Below, one piece after another: positions 10,325 to 20,489 of a DNA stretch of 64,000 nt. This DNA comes from Liopterus haemorrhoidalis. Its lineage: Eukaryota; Arthropoda; Insecta; Coleoptera; Dytiscidae. The stretch is from assembly GCA_963971575.1 (NCBI GenBank), contig OZ020616.1:34204306-34268305 (forward strand), given 5' to 3'. A program made the position numbers and the translations under genes. The notes under the pieces are model-generated. The model was not told where the DNA came from, ran no database searches, and saw only the letters and a program-made list of their open reading frames with translations. Positions within the stretch are counted from its first letter, which is position 1, and each line of letters begins with the position of its first letter.

Positions 10325-10395
10325 ATCAATTTTCGACAAACGTGCCATTCGATAAATTGAGCATTCGATAAACTAGCTTTCGATAAATTTGCTGG
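10325..10395 (-). repeat. Inverted degenerate minisatellite arm (TTCGATAAA units)
   Basis: Four units containing TTCGACAAA or TTCGATAAA at irregular 12-17 bp spacing. They are the reverse complement type of the ATTCATCGA units at 9113-9275, so the 89-bp array is bracketed by inverted arms. Downstream, 10396-10700 is pyrimidine-rich and has three or four loose copies of CAAGTAATTTTT or close variants, probably another decayed minisatellite. No gene is seen there. Confidence 0.6.
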
Positions 10396-10764
10396 TTACC
10401 GAATTTCTGCCCCTCGCCATCACCAAGTGATATTCTGAATTTTATTCCCCGCCCCCAGGCGGTCTATTGAATTTCTGTAATCGATTATTTTTCCCCAACT
10501 TATTTTCTAAATTTTTACCTCCTCCGCCTTCAAGTAATTTTTTTGTACTTCTGCCCACCTTTCAAGTAATTTTTAGAAAAGGTTGCCCCCCACCCTCTAT
10601 TAGTATTCTGATTTTTTACCCACTTGTCTTTAAGCGATTTTTAAAATTTTTGCATTTTCAGTTGCGTTATTTGATAAAGATTAATGTAATCTTAATTAAA
10701 TTATAACTTCGAATCCAGAATTTTAGAGGTTAGAATATGTTAATGTTAGTACAAACCTCTCAAC

Positions 10765-12772
10765 CAGTTTTGAGCATAGATAACTTAAAATGTTATCTGG
10801 TCAAAGATAAGATAATACCATCTTTTTGTTATATAAACAAAGATAAAGATAATTTAAAAAATAATTATCTAGAAAAGATAAGATAATCTGAGAAAAAATC
10901 AGATGATAGATAAAATAAACCCCCTCCACATTTTTATGGCGCGAAACTCAAATTATCCATGATAAATTCACCATATCGCTTTCATCCGAAGGGGAATCAA
11001 TTAAAAGTATCTTGTTTAATAAATATTATTGATTCATATTTACATATTTGTATACCTAGTTTTGTCATTTGCAGAACATCACAGAATATTGAGGTTAAGT
11101 TTTAAATAGACCATATTAGTAACTACGTCAAAAAATGAGATTCAGTGCTGCCGCCTCTAAGTTGGTTTCCTTTTATTTGAATTTAGCATGATTTTTTTTT
11201 TTAATTGTATTTTTGAAGTATAAATTAAGTTTTCAAAGTAAGTAAATGCTTCACATCAAAACTACAAGTCAATATTTATTGATTAAAACTCTTATTTTAT
11301 ACATTGTAATTTAATACATCATTATTTTTGCAGATCAATATTATTTTGCAGGTTAACTTTAAAAAATTTACATTAATAATTGTTATTATGGCAAGTAACA
11401 TAGCAATAAGTCTGTTTGCCATTTCTAATTAATTAAGGACAATATATTGTTCTTATTTTATCTATTCTTGATTTTTATTTTTACTTGTCAACAAACGAAA
11501 AAATTTCCAATTAAAAATGTGACTGTAATGGTTCCAATTTGGAGAAAAATAATACACCATTCCGAAACAAAATATTAATGTTTACTTAGTTTTAATCAAA
11601 TAAATACTAAAGTTATTTCGATTTTCATATTGTTTAAAAACGTAACCTATAAATATATCTTCGAATCCTTATTTATATGTTTATAAAAACATTATTGTAT
11701 AATACCGTGCGATCAAAATTTCTTGTCAGTTACATAACAGTAAACAATGAGTTTAAAAATATCAAAACTGTATTCTAATCCACAGCTGAAAATCTTAATT
11801 TAACAAAGAACCAATCAGATTACTTCGTTCTCCCGAACTCACCCGAGAATCAACGAAAATATGTGTTCCTAACTTCATACCTGTTTTCAACTCATTGGCG
11901 TGTAGAGAAATATAGTGTTCATTTAATAATCAATTCGTATAAGGTAATAAAAATAGATTGTACGCCTATGTGTACATGTCCTTGGAAATAAGTTTGATAT
12001 CTAAACGTTTCTGTCAACTATTGCATAACGGACAAGATTTCTTGATCGCTCTGTATAATGTATCTGAACTGTATATATCAGTATATACTTACCAAAGATA
12101 TACATTTTTTGTTCTAAAATTCAAAATATTCATAAAATTAAGGTAACAAAAGTAATGACATGTATTTTTAATCTCCCAAAAAAATCCAAAGGAAACCGTT
12201 GCCAGATGGCAGCACATATATGTGACGTCGTACTAATATGGTCTATTACAGCGTTTCCCAAAGTGTGGGTCGCGACTAATCTTGGGTCTCGTGGGTCTAA
12301 AAAAATTGTAAAAACACAAAAAAGATTTTTTTTGTACATATTATTGTTTTTTACGTCAGTTAATCACTAGAATAGTGTATATTTGTGCTCTTTATTACTA
12401 TACTATATTCTTTATTACTATACTATACTCTTTATTACTATACTATACTCTTTATTACTATTTATTACTCTTTATTACTATAAAGCTACTGCTTTAAAAT
12501 AAAATTTGTTTTTTAAATAAATGTTTTTTTTTCATAAGGTGGGTCACGAAAAATTTTAAAACCTCGTACCGTGTCGCGGTCAAAAAATTTGGGAACCGCT
12601 GGTCTATTATCTATAAAAATTATCTGAAATTACAGAAAAATATAATGAAAATGCCTATCTAAATGAGATAATAGATAAAAATGTAAAACAGTATCTAAAA
12701 GAGATGATAGATAATAATATGTCATCTAAGTGCATTATCTAGATAAAATTATCGAGATAATGCTCAACACTG
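10765..12772. mobile_element. Non-autonomous hAT with subterminal GATAA/TTATC repeats, 8-bp TSD
   Basis: Termini CAGTTTTGAGCAT and, reversed, CAGTGTTGAGCAT. The target duplication CTCTCAAC is exact at 10757-10764 and 12773-12780. Both ends are densely packed with GATAA/TTATC motifs in both orientations (10780-10920 and 12605-12760), far more than expected by chance, plausibly transposase binding sites. No transposase was recognised in the 2 kb interior, which is AT-rich with only short frames. A second hAT (12249-12601) is nested in it. Confidence 0.9.
12249..12601. mobile_element. Nested non-autonomous hAT MITE, 8-bp TSD
   Basis: Terminus CAGCGTTTCCCAAAGTGTGG and, reversed, CAGCGGTTCCCAAATTTTTT, with GGTCGCGAC and GTCGCGGTC just inside. 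The target duplication GTCTATTA is exact at 12241-12248 and 12602-12609. The interior contains a tandem CTTTATTACTATACTATA array (about 12390-12480). It lies inside the hAT 10765-12772 and is therefore younger than it. Confidence 0.92.
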
Positions 12773-12780
12773 CTCTCAAC

Positions 12781-14829
12781 GCTGCGATTCATTTGACGTC
12801 AAGTCACTCCAACTTTCAGAGTTAACGTGCATGGAAACTTTCATTCAGAATCGCAATTCGACAAAAACCGCCGTGACCTAACGTTAACCCTTGTAGTGAC
12901 TTAATGCAATCTTTCAGAATCCTACTGATAATGTCTGTAACACTAGATATATAGAAAATAAAATATGATATTTTCGTGAAATATAGTTACAAAGAAATTT
13001 ATATTAAATGTTCAAAAATGTATCCATTCCCTTTCAAACAATAACCTAATTTATCATAAAAAGAACGCCATAAATTGTGTGGCGATCGCTCCTGGCCCAG
13101 GTAGGGTAGGAGTCCAGACGACGACACACAAGGGTTGACTTTGAAAGTCAAAAATATGACGGCGCGGTGCGCGGCTCGGAGAGTTTAGTATAATAAAGGT
13201 CAGGTTCTTGGTGCAAATGTGTTGTCATTAAATTGTTAAAAAAGAGAAAAAGTTTTGGGATCGCTAATATGTTAGGGAAATTTACAGTGTAAAATTAGTA
13301 ATAACAAGTGGTGTAGCGTTGCCAGGAATAATCATAATAATAAAATATTATCAAAAAAATAATTGAATAAAAAAAAAATTGTACAAAAAAATTTAAACAA
13401 TTATAATTGTTGCTGACTGCAACAATTAATAGCGGTAAGCGCGGCGGTGAATACGGTCGATTACATTGTAAATTAACCCCACCATAAATTATAAAAAATC
13501 TTGATTCTAAATTTAAAGAAAAATTTATATTAAAAATCTATAAAAAAGGGATGCATTTAAATGATTTCTGAACGCAAAATGTTGAGAAATGGGTACAGAT
13601 CTACTAGTAAATTTATAACAAATATATTTTACTAAATTAAACAAAAGAAAAAATATTTAAGCAGAACGAACCGCAGGAAGAAACAGTATAACACGAGTTC
13701 GTACTGAGTGCAGCGACTTATGACGTCACTCAATAAAATGACAAAATTTGAAATAAATTTAAAATAGACAGTTTATATAAATAAAACTTAGAACATTATT
13801 AACAACCTTTCTCTCTGGTCTCACAAAAATGCAGTAATTAATTAATTACAGTCACAATGACTGATTTTAAATACACAAGAAATCTGGAGGGAAAACTCCA
13901 GAAAAAATAACTATAACAAAATATAAATTTAATAATTACTATTTTATAATCTACCCTGATATATTAATTTACAATCTACACAAATCAGGGGATCCTGATT
14001 AAATTGAAACTGGATTTAAACTATTACTTCAATATAAAAATCAAAAACACGTCTGCTCATCTTGGTAGACAATTATTAATGAATTTAAGATGGATGATTT
14101 TGACAAGCAAATATCTTACCAGCGGCTCTAAACATGTTTTATTTTAAGGAAAACAAATTGTTATTTTATATAAAATAAAATTAGGTTTAAATTAATACAA
14201 TAATAAATTATTATAGTATTATATAATATTATATAAAATATTATTGTATCAGGTAAAGAATATGGTAATATGTTTGTATTTTGGAAATAAAATATCGCGA
14301 GGTTCTAAACATGTTTTTTCAATAAATGAATATTTATTTAAATTAAGTAACATTGATAATTAAACGGAAATAAAAATATAATTTAGATATAAAATGAAAA
14401 ATACAAGGTGATACGCCCTAAGCGGGCGCTTCACATTGGCTAGTTGATAAAATGATATCTTTCATTTAATGATTCTAAATCTGGATATTTCTCATCACTG
14501 TAAATTTCTGATTTTAAATATCCCTATAAAAAAATTATCATTTAGCGCTAGATCCGGAAATACTTCATCAAGATATTGTCTGACCATTTTGTTTCCAAAT
14601 AGTCAAGTCATATTTTATTATCCAAATATCTACTATTACAGACATTTTATGAAATCAAATTTAGACAAGAACAAAATCTAATTTTAAACACCTTTTTATC
14701 CTTGTATTTTAAATGTGCTCTAAAATGTACAGAAGAGCCAATTTTCGCACTCACTTAAAATCCCACGTTAAACTACTATATTCCGCGTTTTGTTGCACAC
14801 ACTATTCATTGTCAGATGTTTGTCTAGTC
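12781..14829. other. No recognised gene
   Basis: About 2 kb without supportable coding sequence. A comparatively GC-rich patch at about 13080-13200 contains an imperfect repeat of GTAGG blocks but no conserved domain. Short frames such as 14469-14681 plus show no motif. Confidence 0.5.
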
Positions 14830-15072
14830 CAGTGGTATTCAACCTGTGTTCCGCGGAACCCTGGGGTTCCGTGAAACGTTTTCAGGGGTTCCGCAACTTT
14901 AATTAAATTGCTTTATTCTGTTTTTTTAATGACCCTGCTTGGATACAATGATTTTGGTAAATTTTGTAAATTTTGAATAAATTTAAATCTGAGGGTGCTA
15001 CAAATTTATTAATCACCATTACAGCTAACTTCACTCGACAAAAAATTCAAATTTGTTGAGTAGTGATTATTA

Positions 15073-15817
15073 CGAGGGATGTTTCCAAAGCTCTGGGAAT
15101 TTAGCTATAATTTTTATTATTTTCGTCAATATTACAATGTAGTTTTTCAACATAATCTCCATTTAACTGAATATATTTATCCCAACGATAAACTAATTTT
15201 TTTAGCCGTCCTCAAAGAACTTTTTCGGTGTCTCCTATTGAGTTTCTGTTCTGGTCCCAACAGCCTTGGCACCCAGCGCGGCGAAACCTTGCTAACGCCC
15301 AAACAGTTATGCAAGATGTCATGAACTTGTCGTGTACCTATCCCTAGGCGCAAAAAAATTTAACGAATAGTCATTCGCCTGTCCTCTTTCAGTAGGTCTT
15401 CGACGGCAGTAATGTTTCTTTCATTTACCGACGTGCTTGGGCGCCCACTGCGTGGATCGTCTTCTAGTGAAGTTCTACCGGTTTTAAAACGATCGATCCA
15501 CCGATAAACAGTACTTTTGGATTCTGCAGGCTCACCAAATACTCCTTGCAGACGCTGAATAATTTCTGATGTTTTCACACCTGCATTCCACAAAGAGAAA
15601 ATAATTGCTCTTTGAGATTTTGCTGCGTCTTCCATGGTTACAAAAACAGAGCTATGAAAACGCGTCTATATGAGTCGAACACCTAAATAAGACTGAACAA
15701 TATTGCACTAGATAGTTGCATAAACATGTCAAGACTTGCTGGCACCAATAACATTGCCTATAAGTTCTGCGTAATTTAATTATAGCACAATTCCCAGAAT
15801 TTAGGAAAAATCCCTCG
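15073..15817 (-). mobile_element. Internally deleted mariner
   Basis: Termini CGAGGGATGTTTCCAAAGC and, reversed, CGAGGGATTTTTCCTAAATT, with TA on both sides (15071-15072 and 15818-15819). The second block GGGAATTTAGCTATAATT pairs with GGGAATTGTGCTATAATT at the other end. At 745 bp it is about half the usual 1.3 kb for mariner. It lies inside the hAT 14830-16589. Confidence 0.9.
15360..15635 (-). pseudogene. mariner transposase N-terminal DNA-binding domain
   Basis: Intact reading of the first 91 residues of a mariner transposase: MEDAAKSQRAIIFSLWNAG (helix 1 region), STVYRWIDRFKTGR (second helix-turn-helix), the RSGRPSTS AT-hook-like linker and KEDRRMTIR. The reading stops at 15360. Weak coding similarity continues in other frames towards 15240 (GTRQVHDIL, GVSKVSPRW), after which the catalytic DDD region is absent. 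It belongs to a different subfamily from the copies at 8786, 18700 and 41000, judging by both protein and termini. Confidence 0.88.
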
Positions 15818-16033
15818 TATTTACTTTTTATGTCACCTATCAATTAAATATGTATTTTGAACCTACTGTATTATTGAATTTTATGTTTATAAATTACTAT
15901 ATTACTTTGATTTTATGTTTATAATGATTACTAATAAATGTGTATTATGAATATGAAAGTAAGATTCAAAACAGCATATCGCTAATTATTCGATTCAATT
16001 GTTATTTATAATTTGCATTAAAAATTATATTAG

Positions 16034-16550
16034 GTACAGGCTATTCCAAACGTTTAGGCGGAACTAAATGGGAATTTCGTTCTTTAAGGTTATCACGAAA
16101 AGGGGCCTTGCTTGGATTGTTTTATGTTCACGTTTGGTAACATAAAACAACTGTGTAAATTTAAAATTCCAGCAGTGAAACCATAGAAACGAATGACGTT
16201 TATTTTAATTCATTTTTACACATTTTGAAGACAAAAAATACAGGCTATTCCAAACGTTTAAATGGAACTAAATCGGAATTTCGTTCTTTAAGGTTATCAC
16301 GAAAAGGGGCCTTGCTTGGATTGTTTTATGTTTCACGTTTGGTAACATAAAACACCTGTGTAAATTTAAAATTCCAGCAGTGAAACCATAGAAACGAATG
16401 ACGTTTATTTTAATTCATTTTTACACATTTTGAAGACAAAAAAAATACAGGCTATTCCAAACGATTAGGCGGAACTAACCGGAATTTTCATTTTTGTAAG
16501 TTGTCATTAGCTATTTTTTTATATATTGAAGTTGGCTTTTCCTAAACAAA
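16034..16550. repeat. Tandem MITE array, two near-identical 206-bp units plus a third partial
   Basis: Units begin TACAGGCTATTCCAAACG at about 16034, 16240 and 16446. Units one and two are almost identical for 206 bp (same GTTATCACGAAAAGGGGCC and GAAACCATAGAAACGAATGA blocks), differing by a few bases. The third switches to the subtype seen in the element at 25075-25250. Terminal sequence and TA flanks match the CAGTCTGTTCCAAACG family at 26404-26810. Only left ends are present, head to tail. Confidence 0.85.
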
Positions 16551-16894
16551 ATGATGGTTCCGCAGATGTAATAAGGTTGAAGACCACTGGTCTAGTAAAT
16601 AGAAAGTTGAAGTCAAAAACAGTAATCAATTAAGTGAGGACGGGACGACCGGAATATTTTTATTCTGAGATGCGAAATCTTCTCATATTAAGCGTTTTTT
16701 TTTTCATGTTAAAAGTAAAAATTAGCTGTGTCCACCACAGGACCGACCGCCATCAGTAAACGTATGTAATTGAATAAAATACATTCTAGCAGCAGAGTAG
16801 AAATAACTTGGCCTAATATTTTTTAACAGAGATATTATTTATCATGACATTGAAACGTTACATATAAGTATGAAAAAATAGATTTTTATCAAAA

Positions 16895-17335
16895 AATTTC
16901 TCAATTAAAAGTTGTTAGTTATTGCTTTTGGAGAAACTTTCGTTAAATAAATGTTTTCGAAATATTTTTTTGTTGTTAAATATTCGCAAAAATAAAAATC
17001 TTAACGAAAATCTTAAAATCGGCACGAGTAAACTCCCATTTCTAGTCAACCGATTTTTACCAATTGATGTCAAAAGCTTAAATATGCAATTTCATAAAAA
17101 TCCTTTTAGCCGAATTTGCTCTGCACGTGTACGCAGACAGACAGACGGACGGACGGACGGACAGACGGACAGACGGACAGATGGACAGATGGACCGACAG
17201 ACATCATGCTAAAAATAGTCAAAACGTTATGTAGGGACCTCAATTCGTGGAGATCCATCGAAATCTCAAAATGTCAAAATCGGTATGATCCCCATACTTC
17301 CCTTATATATGTTGGCGGTCGGTAAAAAAAGAAAA
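16895..17335 (+). repeat. Dispersed repeat family B with GACA/GACG microsatellite, copy 1
   Basis: Conserved blocks GTAAACTCCCATTTCTAGTC, AAAAGCTTAAATATGCAATT, a GACA/GACG tract at 17128-17205, then AAAACGTTATGTAGGGACC and CAAAATCGGTATGATCCCC. The same order of blocks recurs at 46445-46815, and a 5' part at 62655-62777. Non-coding; the open frames across the tract (for example 16922-17212) are artefacts. Helentron-type relatives also carry a GACA tract, but no subterminal inverted repeats were identified here. Confidence 0.65.
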
Positions 17336-17453
17336 GTATGAAATCACGTAGCATTTTATCGGAACCAAAATATTTTGCCATGTTAACCGCTTTGTCGTGT
17401 TAAACAGTTTTCAAAAATTACAGACTGTAAACTAAATATAAAAATATATTTAC

Positions 17454-17577
17454 CATAAGTTTATATAGTCGAAGCTTTTGACCAAGAGGCCTGTCTGGTT
17501 CTTCCATCAAAACAACTTCGTCTGATTCAGGGTCTTCATAGGTAGTATCTGATTCCATTTCTCTCTGCTCTTCAATC
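17454..17577 (-). CDS. Internal exon of a host protein-coding gene (downstream exon)
   Basis: On the minus strand a polypyrimidine-like stretch and TTTGCAG precede 17577, and ATG/GTAAAT gives a canonical donor after 17454. The 124-bp exon has one base completing a codon, then 41 codons without a stop: acidic IEEQREMESDTTYEDPESDE, then VVLMEEPDRP and LGQKLRLYKLM. It ends in phase 0. The upstream exon at 36516-36720 ends with two bases of a codon, so the frames join exactly (AG plus G, arginine). Base composition is clearly richer than the surroundings and no mobile-element similarity was seen. Protein not recognised; acidic and polar, likely a linker within a larger protein. Confidence 0.75.
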
Positions 17578-17930
17578 CTGCAAATAAAATTACGTAACAG
17601 ATTTTTTACTTCGTGTACGTCAGAAATACTATTTTATATTTTTTCTCTATTTTTGTTATGTAATATTAGCAATATAACATTCAAAAAGATAGTCGATAAT
17701 CTATTCAACAAAAAAGTATACGATAGCAATGATAGTAACTGAAGCTATATGAAGCACAAAATCTACATTATATTTGAACTTTATTAACAAAAACACTCTA
17801 GCAATAACATCTTTAATAAAACAGGAGGAACTGTGTACAGATACAGTCCCTGGTCATTATATTAGACGCACGTCATATTTGAATAGAATTCAAGTTGGGA
17901 GGAGAAAATAAAAAACCAATTCTATTTATA

Positions 17931-18223
17931 GTCCGTTCAAAGGTGAGTATGCAGTACAGGACATATGGAGTAGTTCTTTTTCATACTCTCTAATGGGTTT
18001 ACACAATAACGCTATCCTTTTCTTGCTTGTCGACGTTGCCAGCTCTAAAACGCGCTGATCTGTGAAGACGCAGTATTCTACAAATGGTCGATTGTTTTTG
18101 TTGAGTGTTATTTTGAGTTTTATAGGAGTTGATTTTTGTAAATCTTACGAGCTTTTTCAACATTTGGCAACACTGCTCCCATTTGCCATAAGAGCAATAC
18201 TGCATTCTCACCTTTGAACGGGC
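17931..18223. mobile_element. TA-flanked MITE (Tc1/mariner type)
   Basis: 293 bp with termini GTCCGTTCAAAGGTGAGTAT and, reversed, GCCCGTTCAAAGGTGAGAAT, continuing to TGCAGTA on both sides. TA flanks at 17929-17930 and 18224-18225. No coding sequence. Just downstream, 18224-18698 contains no recognisable gene. Confidence 0.85.
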
Positions 18224-18699
18224 TATAGAAATGCCTAACAAGGATTCATGGGTGCCCGCAGATTTTTATTATTTTTTTTCAAGAGCATGGGTGCAAAATA
18301 TAAAGGCATATTTTGAAAATATTAGTATTAGTCATTTTATAATTCAACTTTCATAAATACAGGACACTATTTAAATTGCCTGCCAGAAATAAAAATTGCC
18401 GGCGATCATTGGCAAAATGGCATTAATTACTTTTTGTACAAAATCTACTCCATTATTAGAAATTCTTTCCCTGTGCACACATAATACACTCAAACCGGAT
18501 AAATGAGATCATCCGTCATGGTTTACCTCATAGTTGATGTAATAATAATTGAAAGTGTTTATAGGTCGAGGTCAGATTCGATTTGACTACATACTTTGTT
18601 TATGTAGTTAGCTTATTAATGTCTTGTATATAATACACTATCTGTAAGATAGTCTTCTAGATCGAAAGTGTCCATAGTAGTTTTTTACAGCTAGAACTA

Positions 18700-19986
18700 C
18701 GAGGGTTACCTTTTATGTTGTTACAAACGACCACTAGATGGCAATATTGAAATGTGGCATTACTATATTCGTAAATTTTGACATTTGTTATTGTGAAATC
18801 AGTGGCAGCTTATAAATTGACCGAGTAGTTTGTTGACAGTGAGCGTTAAAAAAAACAAGTTTGTGAAAAAATGGATATTACTCGTGAAGGTTTTCGTTGG
18901 ATGATTTTTTACGATTTTAGTAAAGGCCTAACTGAACAAAAATGCATCGATTTGCTTCGCTCAACTGTTGGTAATGAAGCACCATCGATTGTTGAAGCAA
19001 AGATTGTTTAAAATTGATTTGCGGAATTTCATCGTGGTCGTGCGTCCTTCAGTGATGAATCTCGTGAAAGTCGACCAAAATCAGTTGTGATTCAAGACAC
19101 ATCGATGCTGTGCGCAAAATAATTGAAGAAGATCAGCATGTGACTTACCGTGAGATAGAGGCATCCTTTGGCATATCGCAGACAGCAATACATTCGATTT
19201 TGCATGAACATTTAGCTGTGAAAAAGATCTGGTGGATGGATTCCGCATAATTTGACCGAAGCTCAAAAAAAGACTCGTGTTGATTGGTGTAAGTGAATGC
19301 CAAAATAATTCAACCTAGGCACTGCAAAATCACACTACAACATCGTTACAGGTGACAAAACTTGGATTTATTCATATGAACTGGAAACTAAGCAACAATC
19401 TACTGTTTGGGTCTTCCAAGATGAACCGAAACCCACAAAAGTTGTTCATTCACGAAGCACTTCCAGAAAAATAATTGCTTGTTCCTTCGGTTGTACTGGA
19501 CATGTCGCAACCATTCTTTTAGAGGATCGGAGAACAGTTAATGCTTAATGGTATACAATAATTTGTTTGCCAGAAGTCAACGACAAAATCAGGAAAAACA
19601 ACCAAAAGCGTCGCATCATTCTTCATCATGATAATGCAAGCTCCCACACAGCACGTCAAACAATTGATTATTTAAAGGAGAAAAACATCGAATTAATGTC
19701 TCATTCCCCGTATTCACTTGATTTATCCCCTAACGATTGCTCCCCAATGTCCCACAAAACATGCGCGGACAATGATTTTCATAACCTCAAGAATTGTTGA
19801 AGCCTTCGAAAACCATGTTTTTGAGATACCAACTTCAGAGTGGAAAAAATGTTTCGATAATTGGTTTGATCGCATACAAAAGTATATAAATCTTAAAGGT
19901 TATATTTTGAAAAGCAATAAAACAGAGTGTTCAATAAAAAAATTTTTTTTTCTTAGTTTTTGTAAAAACTTAAAAGGTAGCCCTCA
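18700..19986 (+). mobile_element. Full-length but decayed mariner
   Basis: 1287 bp, the normal mariner length. Left terminus CGAGGGTTACCTTTTATGTT follows TA (18698-18699). The right end, reversed, reads TGAGGGCTACCTTTTAAGTT, with a terminal C-to-T change, then TA. It is the only mariner here that retains sequence across the whole transposase. Confidence 0.92.
18871..19923 (+). pseudogene. mariner transposase pseudogene
   Basis: Begins MDITREGFRWMIFYDF at 18871. Recognisable in order: first helix-turn-helix (about 18900-18960), second (RGRASFSDESRESRPKS, about 19035-19080), HVTYREIEASFG, the first catalytic aspartate in VTGDKTWIYSYE (about 19350), HHDNASSHTARQ with the second aspartate (about 19628), and the SPYSLDLSPND stretch with the third aspartate (about 19722). 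Stops and frameshifts interrupt it near 19009, 19100, 19290 and 19548, so no functional protein can be made. The DDD signature and its spacing of about 34 residues fit mariner rather than Tc1. Confidence 0.9.
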
Positions 19987-20224
19987 TATATGCTTTATAA
20001 TTTCACGGGTCATGCTGTTGTTTGCTGTTGTGATTAAACCCATCTTCTGCGCTTCATGTTCTAGTGCTAGAAAAGCTGTATTTATCTCAATTTTGTTCCT
20101 GCATATGATATTGATATCATCAACATATACCAATATAATTATAAATTAATTAAATTAAATTCATTTATAAAACTAATTTCAAAATTTCTAGGCGCGACGA
20201 GTTTCGACCAATAAAAATATCCAA

Positions 20225-20395
20225 TGCAAATGTACACTTATGTTTTGGGTCAACTTATTTATGCGAATCAGCATTTTCGCAATTGAAAATAGTCAAATTA
20301 AAATATCGCAACACTTTAACCGAAGAACACTTAGATTTATGTTTAAGAATCTGCCTAAGTACGTATACTCCAACTACAAAAAAATTGTAGATGGA
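20225..20395 (+). pseudogene. hAT transposase C-terminal dimerisation domain fragment
   Basis: The plus-strand frame starting at 20225 reads FGSTYLCESAFSQLKIVKLK, then YRNTLTEEHLDLCLRI and TYTPTTKKL, stopping at TAG near 20393. This matches the conserved C-terminal hAT dimerisation region as found in ZBED5/EPM2AIP1-like transposases (GSTYLCE.AFS..K..KSKYR..LTDEHL). It starts without an ATG. No terminal repeats were identified around it, so it is an isolated relic 240 bp downstream of the mariner. Confidence 0.8.
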
Positions 20396-20489
20396 ATGCA
20401 ATGCAGAACATCCAATGCCGCAAAAGAATCAAAATAAGTTTTTGTTTCAAATTAAATTACAAATAATTTTTCGTTATGTGCCACGTTTC

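Larger units (their letters stand above)
14830..16589. mobile_element. hAT element with nested mariner and duplicated MITE
   Basis: Left terminus CAGTGGTATTCAACCTGTG and right terminus, reversed, CAGTGGTCTTCAACCTTATT. Both are followed by a TCCGCGGAACC or TCTGCGGAACC block. The flanks GTCTAGTC (14822-14829) and GTCTAGTA (16590-16597) agree at 7 of 8 bases, so the duplication has one mutation. The content is mostly later insertions: a mariner at 15073-15817 and a MITE tandem array at 16034-16550. No hAT transposase remains. Confidence 0.85.

Noticed and set aside
16922..17325. Two overlapping frames rich in TDGRTDRQ
   Set aside because: GACA/GACG tract of dispersed repeat family B; not coding in the other family members.
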